Positions 9,238-18,548 of a DNA stretch of 20,307 bases are shown here, piece by piece. Location of the stretch: contig NWUY0300055052.1 of the NCBI GenBank assembly GCA_004151065.3, positions 11,422 to 31,728 on the forward strand, in the 5' to 3' direction. This DNA comes from Larix sibirica (taxonomy: Eukaryota; Streptophyta; Pinopsida; Pinales; Pinaceae). The notes under the pieces are model-generated. The model did no database searches and was not told the origin of the DNA. It was given only the letters and a program-made list of their open reading frames with translations. Every line of letters begins with the position of its first letter. The stretch's first letter is position 1. The position numbers and the translations under genes were made by a program.

Positions 9238-9855
9238 CATAGGACCTTGGTGATGTAGATCTTGAGTGATCAGAAGGAAGGCTAGGCAATTGTGGGGGCA
9301 AATGGCAAGTGCGTGTTAATCTCAGGGTGCAGATCATCAAACAATATTTTATTTATCATGGTTCCCTAGAAAGGTGGCACAACACGAGAACAAGGATGAG
9401 AATCAACAGACCTCAACACAACTCTTGGTTGACAAAGCAATAGGAGTAGTAGTAGCAACAACAGATTTTAAAAGGGTTGGTGAAGGCCCTTGAGGAGGTG
9501 AGGGTAGATCAACACTTTTTAATTTCTCATGTAAAGGGGCTGCTTTGGGAATCACTTCATCATGAGCAGATTGGTGCAAGGGAGAGTCATCATTCAAAGC
9601 AGAGTGAGAAGGCTTGGTAGGCTCGCCCCAACCATTGGTCTTGGGAGAAGCAATGAGTGGCCTCCCATTATCATCAACGGCAGGAAAAGGTTGGCTGAAC
9701 TCCTGCATGAGATTAACATTAAGTCCAAAAGTCAAATCAAACCAAACCAAACATTGAAGCTTGATGATGTAGGTCTTGAGTGAGGAGAGAAGGAAGGCTA
9801 GATAGTGATGGCGGCAGCTAGCAAGTGAGTGGCAACCTTAAGGTGCACAACATGG
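9238..9855. repeat. Degenerate direct repeat pair about 515 bp apart
   Basis: The segment 9238-9340 (AACCAAATC lead, TTGGTGATGTAGATCTTGAG, AGAAGGAAGGCTAG, GGCAAGTG, AGGTGCA) recurs at about 9750-9855 (AACCAAAC lead, TTGATGATGTAGGTCTTGAG, AGAAGGAAGGCTAG, AGCAAGTG, AGGTGCA). The sequence between contains a 115-codon minus-strand frame. The pair could be eroded termini of an insertion or a simple local duplication. Confidence 0.6.
9403..9750 (-). other. Unrecognised 115-codon Pro/Ser-rich open frame
   Basis: This is the longest undisturbed minus-strand frame in the region, rich in proline, serine and lysine, with no catalytic or membrane motif I recognise. It lies between the two direct repeats at 9238-9855, so it may be part of a mobile element's non-conserved region. 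Chance cannot be excluded at this length. Confidence 0.15.
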
Positions 9856-10142
9856 AAAGGTGAAATGGTTGTCAGGTCAAAGGCCATTGTAATTGATATA
9901 ATAGAACAAAACTTGCAAAGGCTAGAGTCTAATATGCAAAAGAATTGAGGCACAATGTGTTGAGAAATAAAGATTGAAACACAAACCTCATGCAAGGAGA
10001 GAGGTGAAGCATTGGCAAAGGGAAAAGACTCATGATCTTGTAGATAAAACTGCAAAATTAAAGCGCAGGTCAACCCCTTGCACTGGGCTGAAGGCCTAAA
10101 AGTACCCATTAAAGTTTTAAACCTTAAAAAAGAGCAAAACAT

Positions 10143-10765
10143 GTTTGGGCTTGACCATGGGTATCAAAACTAAGCAAGTGCAAGGCAAGGATGGCACTCA
10201 AGTTGTGACAGAATAGTGAAAAAGCTTAAGACTACACCAAAGCAAGGTCAAGAAGCAATTGAGAAGCAAAGATAGACTATGAATGCATTAACTCTAACCA
10301 ATTGACAAAGAAACCACTTATTCAATGAAAACACACATGAGGAAATGAGCCTAACTTGCCCAAACACAAGCTAAATGTAGAGTGAGGTTGCAAACAACCA
10401 AGCCAATGCACAATTCACTCAAACATGACACGATGAAGTCACAAACCACCAGGCCTGCCTCTTAAGGCACACAAATACAGTTATGACATTGGAGATTGCA
10501 ACTAAGCAAACAAAAATGCAATAATGAGATCATTGAAGGTGGATAGGACATCAAAAGGCCTCGACGAGCATGGGCTAAATGACCCCAATGGAGGGCCAAG
10601 ATCAAACAAAAAAGACCACAGTTCCATGCAACATTAAATTCTTTTCATCATGGCTGGTACTGTTATGGACATGTAGTCCTTTCAAAACCAAATAACCCCT
10701 CAACCAAATCTTGAGGATGGCATCGCTCATTATTAGCAACATTCAAGTTCCATTAAACCGCTATC
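10143..10765. other. Unrecognised purine-rich stretch
   Basis: The plus strand is enriched in AAGCAA- and AACCAA-type words, with no conserved coding motif on either strand. Confidence 0.4.
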
Positions 10766-10769
10766 TCAT

Positions 10770-11192
10770 AATTCTAGATGATTCTCCAACACCACAGTCT
10801 CGTTGTGTAGTGGAGTTGAAATGATTGGATGGATTGGAATTATGTGGCCAACTTGAAGTGCAAACTCATTTTTCATCATGGTTGAGGTATGTTGGAGCAA
10901 TGAGTCAATGGAATCCTTGCCCAAAGTAGGATGAGGATCTAGAGGATTGTGAGGTGGTTGTTGTCTTCCTTGCTTAGGATGGAAGTTCCCATGAGCTGTC
11001 TGGAACACTGGTGAGGAAGTAGAGGATAGTGAAAGTTACTTTGAATGGACAAAAAGAGAAGGGTCCATTAAGGCGCTGAGACCTGTGATGCAAAGACGAC
11101 GATGTGGAGATGAATTCTAAATGATTCTCCAACACCCATAGTCTTGTGGTGTAGTGGAGTCGAAATAATTGGATGGATTGCAATTGTGTGGT
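10770..11192. repeat. Degenerate direct repeat pair, about 345-bp offset
   Basis: The segment 10773-10850 (ATGATTCTCCAACACCACAG, GTGTAGTGGAGT, ATTGGATGGATTG) recurs at 11116-11192 (ATGATTCTCCAACACCCATAG, GTGTAGTGGAGT, ATTGGATGGATTG). The copies lie just downstream (minus-strand sense) of the gypsy pol fragment at 11220-11504. Confidence 0.75.
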
Positions 11193-11219
11193 AGAATTGA
11201 CAATGTATGTTCTTGGAAA

Positions 11220-11504
11220 CTAGTAGGTGCGGGAACAGATTGTAGATGAGGCTGTCTTTAGCTCATGAGGATTTTCAAGGAGTTTTGGCAATTGCATCGC
11301 TATCTTTGTCATCACAAGAGGCCTAGTGCAATATGTAGAAAAATTAGGGAGTGAAGAACTCGGGACAAAACCAATGTTGTGTTCGATGGTGCTAAGAGGA
11401 GACAATCCTTGTAGTTCTTCAAAAATATATGAATATGTATTAGTAACAGTTTGAGTCCTTGAAGGAGGGAGCTTCCCAATGTCATCTTTTTCTTGGCAGG
11501 CCAA
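11220..11504 (-). pseudogene. Ty3/gypsy pol fragment, linker just before RT
   Basis: A 94-codon minus-strand frame contains YIFEELQGLSPLSTIEHNI, then FVPSSSLPN and later LPKLLEN. This follows the pattern of the segment between protease and reverse transcriptase in Ty3/gypsy polyproteins: an acidic 'F..EL.GLPP.R..EH.I' motif, a proline/glycine stretch, then a helix leading into RT. Several expected residues are replaced by single C-to-T or G-to-A products. No RT catalytic motif follows downstream at lower coordinates, so only a scrap survives. It is opposite in strand to the gypsy element at 16.8-19.6 kb and less similar to it than a recent copy would be, so it is probably an independent, older insertion. 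Confidence 0.5.
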
Positions 11505-11655
11505 ATTCAGTGCATATACTTATTATCCTATTTCATTTCTTGATTTCCAACAGGAGTGTTGGGAGAGGAAGAAGATGGGAGTTTTTATACTTTACTGTCC
11601 TTAATTCTAGTGTTGTCCTTCATGAATGACTGGTGATCATTGTTGAGTTTATCAC

Positions 11656-11905
11656 TTGGAACTATCAGTGTTCCAGGGGGATGCAACCTATAGGGTTGGG
11701 GGTGCCCTTCTGTGCTTCCCATGCCTCCGAGACGATGGGTGCCTCACAAAACGTTTCTCCACACCTGCCATTTTGCGAAACATAGTGAATTGCACAACGA
11801 AATGTTTCACCATGTGCAGCATGCATTTCACAAAATGGGGGGCTTCCAGGCACACCCTCCTGAAAAGTAGGACTCATGGGCCCCTCCCCCCACATTTTTT
11901 TTAAA
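11656..11905. other. GC-rich island followed by A-rich tract
   Basis: This block is much richer in G and C than its surroundings and ends at a C-run (CCCCTCCCCCCACA) followed by T8 and a long A-rich stretch to about 11960. Both strands have frames of 76-82 codons, but neither shows a family motif. The layout (GC-rich block, then A/T-rich tail) resembles the dispersed repeats at 3899 and 13365. Confidence 0.3.
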
Positions 11906-12214
11906 ACCCATAAAAAACATAAACAAGTTAAAAAACAAAAAATCTAACTAATACAAAATGTATTCCACTTTACTATTTATTTAGAATGATGAATCTAAAA
12001 CAATATATTTCATTTATGATTTTGTTTTAAGTTATAAATTTGAAAAGATGTGGATGTATCATTGACTCAATGTGAAATATTCAAATATGATAAATCATAA
12101 TTACAATAGTGATTGATGAATTATGTTTTTATCATTTTGCTATTTTAAATTTAGAATTTACGTTGCACAATGATTAATTTAGATGGGATGAATTCTTACG
12201 TTGTGATTTTTACG

Positions 12215-12310
12215 ACGTCGCCCTGTCCCTCATGAATTTTCCTAAAATTTTGGGGGTGTCTCCACACGCCCCCCATGTGCATTTCCCCACTCCCACCTTT
12301 TGGAAACTTG
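12215..12310 (-). repeat. Dispersed GC-rich repeat, copy 3
   Basis: CCTAAAATTTTGGGGGTGTC followed by TCCACACGCCCCCC and TTTCCCCACTCCCACC. It shares the core of the 720-782 patch in the same orientation. Confidence 0.5.
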
Positions 12311-13364
12311 GTGGAATATTGGGAAATACACTTTGCTCAAGAATTCAGGTATCTAGATAACTTATTAACAGAGGAAGTAGGTCTGCACCACTGAGTTAAC
12401 TTCTCACTTACGAATTAGTGCATGACAATTCGAGTGGTGTCTCCCTTGATGATTTGAGGATTCAACTTTAAGTTCTTTGGGGAAAGTAGCACCTCAAATA
12501 TAACTTGTGGATCAACAACAACAAAATACACTAAATCTGCACTTTCTTTTCTCAAATCAATGGTAATAAACTCAGATTTATGATCACAGATTTATATATG
12601 TGATAGTCTCTTCATTTCTGCAATAAAAGTTGCAGAACAGTGAACAAAATTCACCAAAAAAACAAAGGAATCTTCTCATATCAGTGTTTTTTTTATGTAT
12701 ATAAGATATCCCCTTACTGTAACTAGGTTCGAAAACCAACCATAATATTCTATGAATTTTGCCTTGAAATGACTTGTAAATCAAACTGTTTTTGATGACC
12801 GGTTCCTTGTCTTAAGAATAATTGAGTGAAATGAAAAGAAAATTTGCAAGGTGAAGGATAATATTTGAATCTCGCAAGTTCAAGTACTTCAGATATAAAA
12901 CTTTGAAAAATGCAAGAGCCATGTTAGATAGAATTCTTGCACACACATGTTCTCATATTGGTTGCCAAAATATGATGATTTGATCTTCTTTACTAAGATC
13001 TGTAGAAAAAAATTGGATAGAATTCCACACACTTAAGGATCTTGGTGGATGGAAAGAATCATGTCAATACTTTATCAACCTACTAACATCAGTCGAAGTT
13101 CAACAGTGTTAGTGAATGCAATTGAGAATGGAACCAAGATGGAAGGATGGAGACATTGATATTTATCTCCCTTGCTTGCACTCTTCTTATTGCCAAGAGG
13201 AAATCTTTTTTTTCTTGATCTACCAGGGAATGGTACCCTGCACTCACTAGTAAACATAATCCACCACTGCATCTGTAACTCATTCAAACCTGTTGCTGCT
13301 ATTAATAGACCTCACGTGGAGCACACTCCTGGTTAATAATAAAAAAGATCAAATCCAGACTAAG
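12311..13364. other. Unrecognised AT-rich stretch
   Basis: No recognisable coding or RNA feature. Minus-strand frames of 64-70 codons at 13075-13287 and 12584-12784 overlap each other or lack motifs. Confidence 0.45.
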
Positions 13365-13480
13365 TCACATGACATGAGGACATGAGATGGGACATGGAGG
13401 ACATGGAAATATGTGTATCTGACGTGCGACACATCAATCTCAGAAACAAGACACAGGGACATGGTTATATATATATATTA
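13365..13480 (+). repeat. Dispersed GC-rich repeat, copy 4
   Basis: Repeated GACATG and GGGACATGG words, ACGTGCGACACATCAAT, then ACACAGGGACATGG and a run of AT dinucleotides. The order of blocks matches the copy at 3899-4005. Confidence 0.45.
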
Positions 13481-13796
13481 CAAATATAAAAATGGAATAT
13501 AGACATAATGATCCAAATATTTTAGAAACTAATATTGATACAACTAGTTACTGCATCAATGATGATCAGATGCACAGGAAAGTAGAATATTCAATACACA
13601 TCATAAAATATTAGTTTAGAACATAGAAGTTAGAACTATAAACTGCAATTTCTTCATCAAGTCATTTGATGTTATCAAAACCAAACTGTATTACATAGAT
13701 ACCAAGTCATTAATACTATTGGTGAGAATGCCAATGGCAAATGCAAAATAGTGTATACCAGAACTGTAGATGGAAGAATCTCATAGCTTGTCACTG

Positions 13797-14480
13797 TTAG
13801 AAGTCCTCCTCAATGTCAGCATTGTCAAAATCACCAGCACTGCCACTGCCATCTCCTCCATCCTCCTCTTCCTTCTCCTCCTTTATATCCAATCTAAGAT
13901 TTGCATCTGCTAGTGTGGAGGATGATGCTTAAGTGGATCACCCCTTAAGAGGATCACCGTCATCAAAGGTGATCGACTCTAGCACTGGTTCATTAAGATC
14001 CATGTTGCTAATCCCAACTCAACATTGTTGTCCAAAGACTCCAAAGACTCCAAACCCACATCATCATGAAACACATCCTACATCTTGTCTTTCTCTTGAA
14101 TCATTCTTCCCTCTTATCGGAAATAAGATGAAGATTGGAGTGCACATACACCATTGTCTTTGCCATGGATTGCTTAAGGATGTTTTTCTTCATAGTGTGC
14201 AAATTCCCATATTTTCTCCAATGTGTTGGTGTTTGACATGTAGGGACATTGTTAAGGAACATGTTGGACACACATGGAAAGACATCCCACATCTTTGTCT
14301 TTCCCTTCACCCACTCACCCTCTTTATAAATAAGGAAAAATTTGGAGTGCCCATGCACCATTGTCTTTGTTATGGATTGCTCAAGCCTGCTCTTCATCAG
14401 AGTGTGCAAATTTTCATATTTTCTCTATACGTTGGCATCCAACACATAGGGACACAGCTAGGGAATGTGTCAGACACCCA
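13797..14480 (-). pseudogene. hAT-type transposase C-terminus, dimerisation segment duplicated
   Basis: hAT transposases end in a dimerisation domain with a W..YG motif followed by a helix and an H.NL-type strand. The minus strand shows HWRKYGNLHTMKKN then MAKTMVYVHSNLHLIS at about 14240-14110, and a second diverged copy (MHTLMKSRLEQSITKTMVHG) at about 14409-14345. Further downstream, in one frame, MDLNEPVLESITFDDGDP (about 14004-13951) leads to ASSSTLADANLRLDIK. A long glutamate/aspartate/glycine tail ending DFDNADIEEDF then stops at 13799-13797. Two in-frame stops and at least one frame change break it. The rest of the transposase (zinc finger and catalytic core) is absent: upstream on this strand lies the copia LTR at 14499. 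Family call moderate; loss of function clear. Confidence 0.55.
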
Positions 14481-14495
14481 TTTGACAAATGTCCT
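14077..14495. repeat. 209-bp tandem duplication in hAT relic
   Basis: Landmarks CATCTTGTCTTTC, GGAGTGC, CACCATTGTCTTTG, TATGGATTGCT or CATGGATTGCT, AGTGTGCAAAT, and TAGGGACA recur with a period of about 209 bases (for example 14081 and 14290). The copies are clearly diverged. The second copy ends at the border of the copia LTR at 14499. Confidence 0.8.
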
Positions 14496-14498
14496 AGT

Positions 14499-15332
14499 TG
14501 TTCGAACATGCACATTCATTTTGAAACATTTTTGGGTTTCTAGGGTCAATAGTGCACTTACTAGGGTAAAAACCCTTTCTTTACCCTCAAAAGTGCACTT
14601 ACTACGATAAAAACCCTATTTTACCCTCAAAAGCACACTTACAAGGGTAAAACCCTATTTTTTACCCTCAAAGGTGCCTCTCTTGTTGTTTTCCTCTTTT
14701 TTAGGGATTTCTTGCTATTTGTTGGAATTAAAAGCACTCTTACATGAGTAGCATACTTATTCTTGTATTTTGTGCATTTAGGTTAACAATTAAGGCTTAG
14801 TGAATTGAGTAATGGTTGTTTTAGTTCAGTTAACTACCTAAACGATTAATTTAGGTTAATTATACGTCATTTTCACATGCATAATTGAGTTAATTACCTC
14901 ATGAGATAGTTCTAGGGATATTTAATACTAACCACTCGTGCATGGAAAGTTTACTCTCTAAGGAGGGTGAATTTGTCTAATATTAGGCACAAAAGTACCT
15001 CACTGGAGTGTCCTAATCCTAGTTATACCCTATTAGAAATTGCGTGATCATTATTGCTTCCTTAGGAAAGCACACTTTATCATTTAGGGGTAATTATTAA
15101 GGGTTTCACTAGCATTAATCTTGTGCATGTAACTAATCCTAAGCTAGGTTGCATATACAATGAAGCCTGCATCTCATTGATCAAGTATTCATTCATGTAC
15201 TCTCTTGGAGAATTCATTGTTAATAAAGATTACATTGTTTGTATAATTTCTTGTATCATTTTATCTTTTATGTATTTCTAATTGTGTTGCTTTTTCATTT
15301 AGCTTCTAGATCCATTGCTCCAAAATCTCACA
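14499..15332 (+). repeat. Copia 5' LTR, about 834 bp
   Basis: It starts TGTTCGAACATGCAC, homologous to the 3' LTR start at 16564, and ends CTCACA immediately before the primer-binding site, giving the expected TG...CA ends. The left 230 bases match the 3' LTR closely, with scattered substitutions; the remaining 600 have no partner because the 3' LTR is truncated. Three palindrome-containing repeat units lie at 14548-14675. Confidence 0.8.
14548..14675. repeat. Tandem palindromic units within copia LTR
   Basis: Three units of about 40-42 bases each read AGTGCACTTACTAGGGTAAA or a variant, then AACCCT, then TTTACCCTCAAA. Within a unit, AGGGTAAA pairs with TTTACCCT, and GGGTAAAAACCC is itself a short hairpin. 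The same three units occur in the 3' LTR at about 16617-16738. Confidence 0.75.
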
Positions 15333-15345
15333 TGGTATCATAGCC
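15333..15345 (+). other. Primer-binding site (initiator tRNA-Met type)
   Basis: TGGTATCATAGCC directly follows the LTR end. It is one substitution away from the TGGTATCAGAGC site, complementary to the 3' end of initiator tRNA-Met, that most plant copia elements use to prime reverse transcription. Confidence 0.85.
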
Positions 15346-15880
15346 TTGGTGATTCTAAAGAAGTTTTTTTACAGGTTTGTAGATCGAAGACAAAGCTTAG
15401 AGCTTGCAGTCAGGATGCATCAATCTCCCCAATTAATTCTTACTCCGTTCAACTACCTTGAATGGAAGACTAAGATCATGATTGTATTACACAACAAAGG
15501 GATCTACAAGATAACAATGGGATTGGAGATTGAGACGAATTCTGTTCTGGAAAAGACAAGATGGTTTAAATGGATGGATGAAGCATTTGGAATGCTATTA
15601 TTTCTCGATTTCTCCCGACCTCACTAATATAACATCGATCCTAATGAATCTTCCAATGACATCTGGAACATATTGGAAGGACTCTTTAGACAACAGGATG
15701 AGATCAAAGGACATCAACTGGAGAATGAGCTCAAAAATTTGAGCTTGAGAACAATCCAACACTTCTCCATATAATTTGAATCATTCTCTTCCATCTTAAT
15801 GGGAGAACAATCCAACACTTCTCCATAGAATTTGAATCATTCTCTTCCATCTTAATGGGAGATGATGCATTGGTTCAAAT
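15346..15880 (+). pseudogene. Copia gag remnant, frameshifted
   Basis: The gag protein of copia elements forms the virus-like particle. One frame reads LTPFNYLEWKTKIMIVLHNK, the conserved N-terminal gag motif, then WMDEAFGM. A short excursion in the next frame carries FSISPDLTN. The first frame resumes after a TAA at 15625-15627 with SSNDIWNILEGLFRQQDEIK and GHQLENEL, the conserved helix pair of plant copia gag. A 56-bp tandem duplication at 15747-15858 and a further stop end the readable part. No zinc knuckle is seen. Confidence 0.75.
15747..15858. repeat. 56-bp perfect-type tandem duplication in gag
   Basis: GAGAACAATCCAACACTTCT starts at 15747 and again at 15803. The two 56-base units differ at essentially one base (ATATAATTT versus ATAGAATTT), so this duplication is much younger than the element's other damage. 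Since 56 is not a multiple of three, it also shifts the frame. Confidence 0.9.
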
Positions 15881-16184
15881 TAACCATTCAACTGGGGGAG
15901 AACTTGCAACAGACCTAGTTCTTATTGATGAATATCTTGTTGATGTATTTTCTTTTTCCTCAAGTAATATTTCACAGTTGCATGTAGAATTTGTTGACAT
16001 TGACAAATAGATTGTTGCAGATCCAACAGCCAGACCAATTTGGCCACAACATACTCTTCATGAAATAGGTATCTAGTTGGAGATCCAATATCAGATAGTG
16101 GACCCATTCACATTCTCAAACTGATCCTCTTGCATTCACTTCTATAGAGCCCTTGATGCCCATCGACAGTTACATTTTAGCACA

Positions 16185-16328
16185 GGAGATGCACAATATT
16201 TTTCAGAAGCTGCAGAAAATCCACATTTAAATATTACCATGAAGGAGGAGCATCAATATTTGATGAAGAAACAACCTTGGTATCCATATCCCCTATCCAT
16301 TGGTAGGAGACTTAGATGGAGCAACTAG
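16185..16328 (+). pseudogene. Copia reverse transcriptase N-terminal scrap
   Basis: A 47-codon frame reads FSEAAENPHLNITMKEEHQY, then LMKKQPWYPYPLSIGRR and a TAG at 16326-16328. This follows the pattern of the segment where plant copia integrase gives way to RT: an 'EA...P.W..AM..E...L..N.TW.LV.LP.GRK' motif. The catalytic YVDD region and everything downstream are missing, and within about 230 bases the polypurine tract is reached. Confidence 0.6.
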
Positions 16329-16554
16329 AAGTATTGATCAAAGTTGGAAGTAGATGGACATGAGAGTGATCATGGCTAGAGATGACTACCAAAGTCCACC
16401 AAACACTATCTTCTTTTTTGGGTTATTTTCCCCACTCAGTTTTCCCTCTTTTCCCACTTTTAGGGGATATTTTCTTTATGTACTGGGTACCTAACATGGA
16501 TGCAAATTGCTAAGACCCATTTATTTGTGCATCTTACTCACCTAAGTTAGGCTT

Positions 16555-16563
16555 AAAGGGGGG
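16555..16563 (+). other. Polypurine tract of copia element
   Basis: AAAGGGGGG lies directly before the 3' LTR start TGTTGGTGTACATGC, the expected place for plus-strand priming. Confidence 0.75.
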
Positions 16564-16790
16564 TGTTGGTGTACATGCACATTCATTTTGAAATATTTTT
16601 GGATTTCTAAGGTAAATAGTGCACTTACTAGGATACAAACCTTTCTCTACCCTCAAAAGTGCATGTACTAGGGTAAAAACCATGTTTTACCCTTAAAAAC
16701 ACACTTACAAGGGTAAAAAACCCATTTTTACCCTCAAATGGCGGCTTTCTTGTTTTCCCTCTTTTTAGGGATTTCTTGCCATTTTCCCTT
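16564..16790 (+). repeat. Copia 3' LTR, truncated
   Basis: It matches the first 230 bases of the 5' LTR, including ACATGCACATTCATTTTGAA, the three palindromic units and TTTTTAGGGATTTCTTGC. Homology stops near 16790. The remaining 600 bases are absent, and gypsy gag sequence starts within about 30 bases. Confidence 0.8.
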
Positions 16791-16822
16791 TCAAGAATCT
16801 TTTTTTAAAATAATGTCAAGAT

Positions 16823-17258
16823 ATGGAAGAGGACAAAATCTACACCAAGCTCACTCGTTTACAACAAACTGGGACAATGGACGAATATTTTAATAGTATC
16901 CTTGTGTTGGACACTTGCATTAATGACATATCTAAAGAGCGCCTTCTACAAATTTCCATTTGTGGGTCGAAACCAAGTATACAAAATGAGATTAATGTAT
17001 TGGATGTCAGGGATGTTGAACAGGAATGTCAAAAATCTAAATTGATTGAAGAAGAAAAAAAGCATATCGACCACATGCTTATATCCCCCCTACCTAAGAA
17101 CAAATGAAAAGAAGGATGATAATCCATGTTGTAAGTGTAATGCTCCTAATTGGTGTCTAGGACACAAGTGTAAAATCAAAAAAATATTCTTATGTGAAAA
17201 AAATGATAATGACAACGATAATGATGAGGAGGCTAGTGATGCATCTTCTGACTCATAA
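16823..17258 (+). pseudogene. Gypsy gag remnant with zinc-knuckle region
   Basis: The first frame (16823-17107) carries the conserved gag pattern KLTRLQQTGTMDEYFNSILV, then ISKERLLQISICGSKPSIQN, and a charged linker. A single frame change near 17100 leads to CCKCNAPNWCLGHKC, a zinc-knuckle-like cluster, then an Asn/Asp-rich run and a serine-rich tail with a stop at 17256-17258. The N-terminal half of gag is absent. The first ATG at 16823 is unlikely to be the original start. Confidence 0.75.
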
Positions 17259-17681
17259 ATAGATGTTGACGAATACAACATCGAGGAGGCCAACGTCACT
17301 CCAACACTCTTGGTAGCCGCAATGACTAGTATCTATCAACCCCAAACTCTCAAAATGTTTGGCTACATCAAAAATAATAAGGTGATCGTGTTGGTTGATA
17401 GTGGAAGTACACACAATTTTATAAACTCCAAACTAGCGAAGCAATTAAATATATGCATCTACCCTACCTCCAATTTCCAAGGCTCAATGTCGTGGAACAA
17501 GACTACTTCGTGTGACAAAAAATGCCATAAGGTAGAATTAGATATAAATGACTACAAATTAAAATCACCTATGTATGTTATAGCAATTGGAGGGGTCAAA
17601 GGTGTCACTAGGAGCTTAATGGTTGGAAACACTTGGTACAATGTAGTTAAACTTACAAGAATAATTTATAAGTTTCTTTGA
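17259..17681 (+). pseudogene. Gypsy aspartic protease remnant
   Basis: This is the same frame as the end of gag, separated only by one TAA. It contains the retropepsin active-site motif VLVDSGSTHNFI, with the catalytic aspartate at 17397-17399, preceded by the flexible IKNNKVI strand. A second strand (YVIAIGG) follows near 17574. The fold's downstream part ends at a TGA at 17679-17681, and several stops follow before RT. This enzyme normally cuts the Gag-Pol polyprotein. Confidence 0.85.
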
Positions 17682-17819
17682 AAATCGATAGAAGTATAAT
17701 ATTTATGGTATCAAATTCCATCCCCCCCAAATTGTTTCATCCAATAAAATGGAAAAAATGATTAAAAGGGAGCTCAATCTTTTTTCTTACATTGCTATTC
17801 TATGGAAAGAATTGCTAAT

Positions 17820-18548
17820 GAAAGTCAAAATGTTAATCCAAGGAAATTAGAGCAAATCCTTGGGAAACATAGTAACGTCTTCCAAGATCCTCCTCATGGC
17901 CTTGCCCCATTGCGTTCAAGGGATCACATCATAGAGTTGATTCCAATTTTAGATCCAATTAGAAAAAAATCATAGAGATAGTCTCACAAACACAAATCAA
18001 AATTATTAGACTCTAGTGTGATTACATGTAGTAAGAGTTCCTTCTCATCCCCAATCATACTTATGCGGAAAAAGGACAGGTCGTATAGACTTTGTATTGA
18101 TTCTCGAGCATTAAATTTTTTTACCATAAAGGATAAATTCCCCATCCCCTTTGTCGAAAAATTATTGGACAAGCTCCATGGTGCAAAGTATGTCTCTATG
18201 TTAGACCTAAAATCGGGATTTTACCAAATTAGAATTTGAGAGGAAGATATTCCCAAAACTACTTGTTGCACCCATGAAGGCTTGTATGAATTTCGGGTCA
18301 TGCCTTTTGGACTATCCAATGATCCTGTAACATTCCAAGTTGTGATGAATGACTTATTTCGTCCATACTTGAGGAATTGTGTACTTGTCTTCTTTGATGA
18401 TATCCTTGTTTACAGTAAAAACTTGAGCTCTCACCTCAAGCATGTAGAGACAATATTGAAGCTCCTTGAGGAAAATAAGCTCTATGCTAACAAATCTAAA
18501 TGCATTTTTGGACAAAAGGAGATAGAATTTTTGGGACATATCGTTTAG
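17820..18548 (+). pseudogene. Gypsy reverse transcriptase remnant
   Basis: The linker motif VFQDPPHGLAPLRS is visible near 17880-17920. RT proper begins with SSFSSPIILMRKKDRSYRLC, then SMLDLKSGFYQI, which carries the first catalytic aspartate. A TGA at 18237-18239 interrupts it. The same frame continues with FRVMPFGLSNDPVTF and VFFDDILVYS (the catalytic Asp-Asp at about 18396-18401), then a TAG at 18546-18548 right after LGHIV. Catalytic residues are present, but at least three stops lie between the linker and the end of the fold. Confidence 0.88.

Larger units (their letters stand above)
14499..16790 (+). mobile_element. Ty1/copia LTR retrotransposon, internally deleted
   Basis: Two copies of one LTR 5' region (14499 and 16564) flank an internal segment of only 1.2 kb that starts with a TGGTATCATAGC primer site and ends with a polypurine tract. 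Inside are a broken gag (15346-15880) and a scrap of RT N-terminus (16185-16328). Protease, integrase core, most of RT and RNase H are missing. The 3' LTR is cut off after about 225 bases, where the gypsy remnant begins, so no right target-site duplication can be examined. A complete autonomous copia element is usually about 5 kb. The element is dead, and it could have been mobilised only in trans before the truncation. Confidence 0.85.

Noticed and set aside
11656-11904. Overlapping plus- and minus-strand frames in a GC-rich island
   Set aside because: Open frames on both strands are expected from GC-rich composition with few stop triplets. No motif is recognisable in either.
13933-14610. 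225-codon plus-strand open frame, the longest in the window
   Set aside because: It lies antisense to the hAT relic, contains the 209-bp tandem duplication and runs on into the copia LTR. Its product shows no family motif, so it is a shadow frame.
14548-14675. CRISPR-like array of regularly spaced palindromic repeats
   Set aside because: The units are contiguous without unique spacers, occur inside an LTR present in two copies, and the genome is plant.
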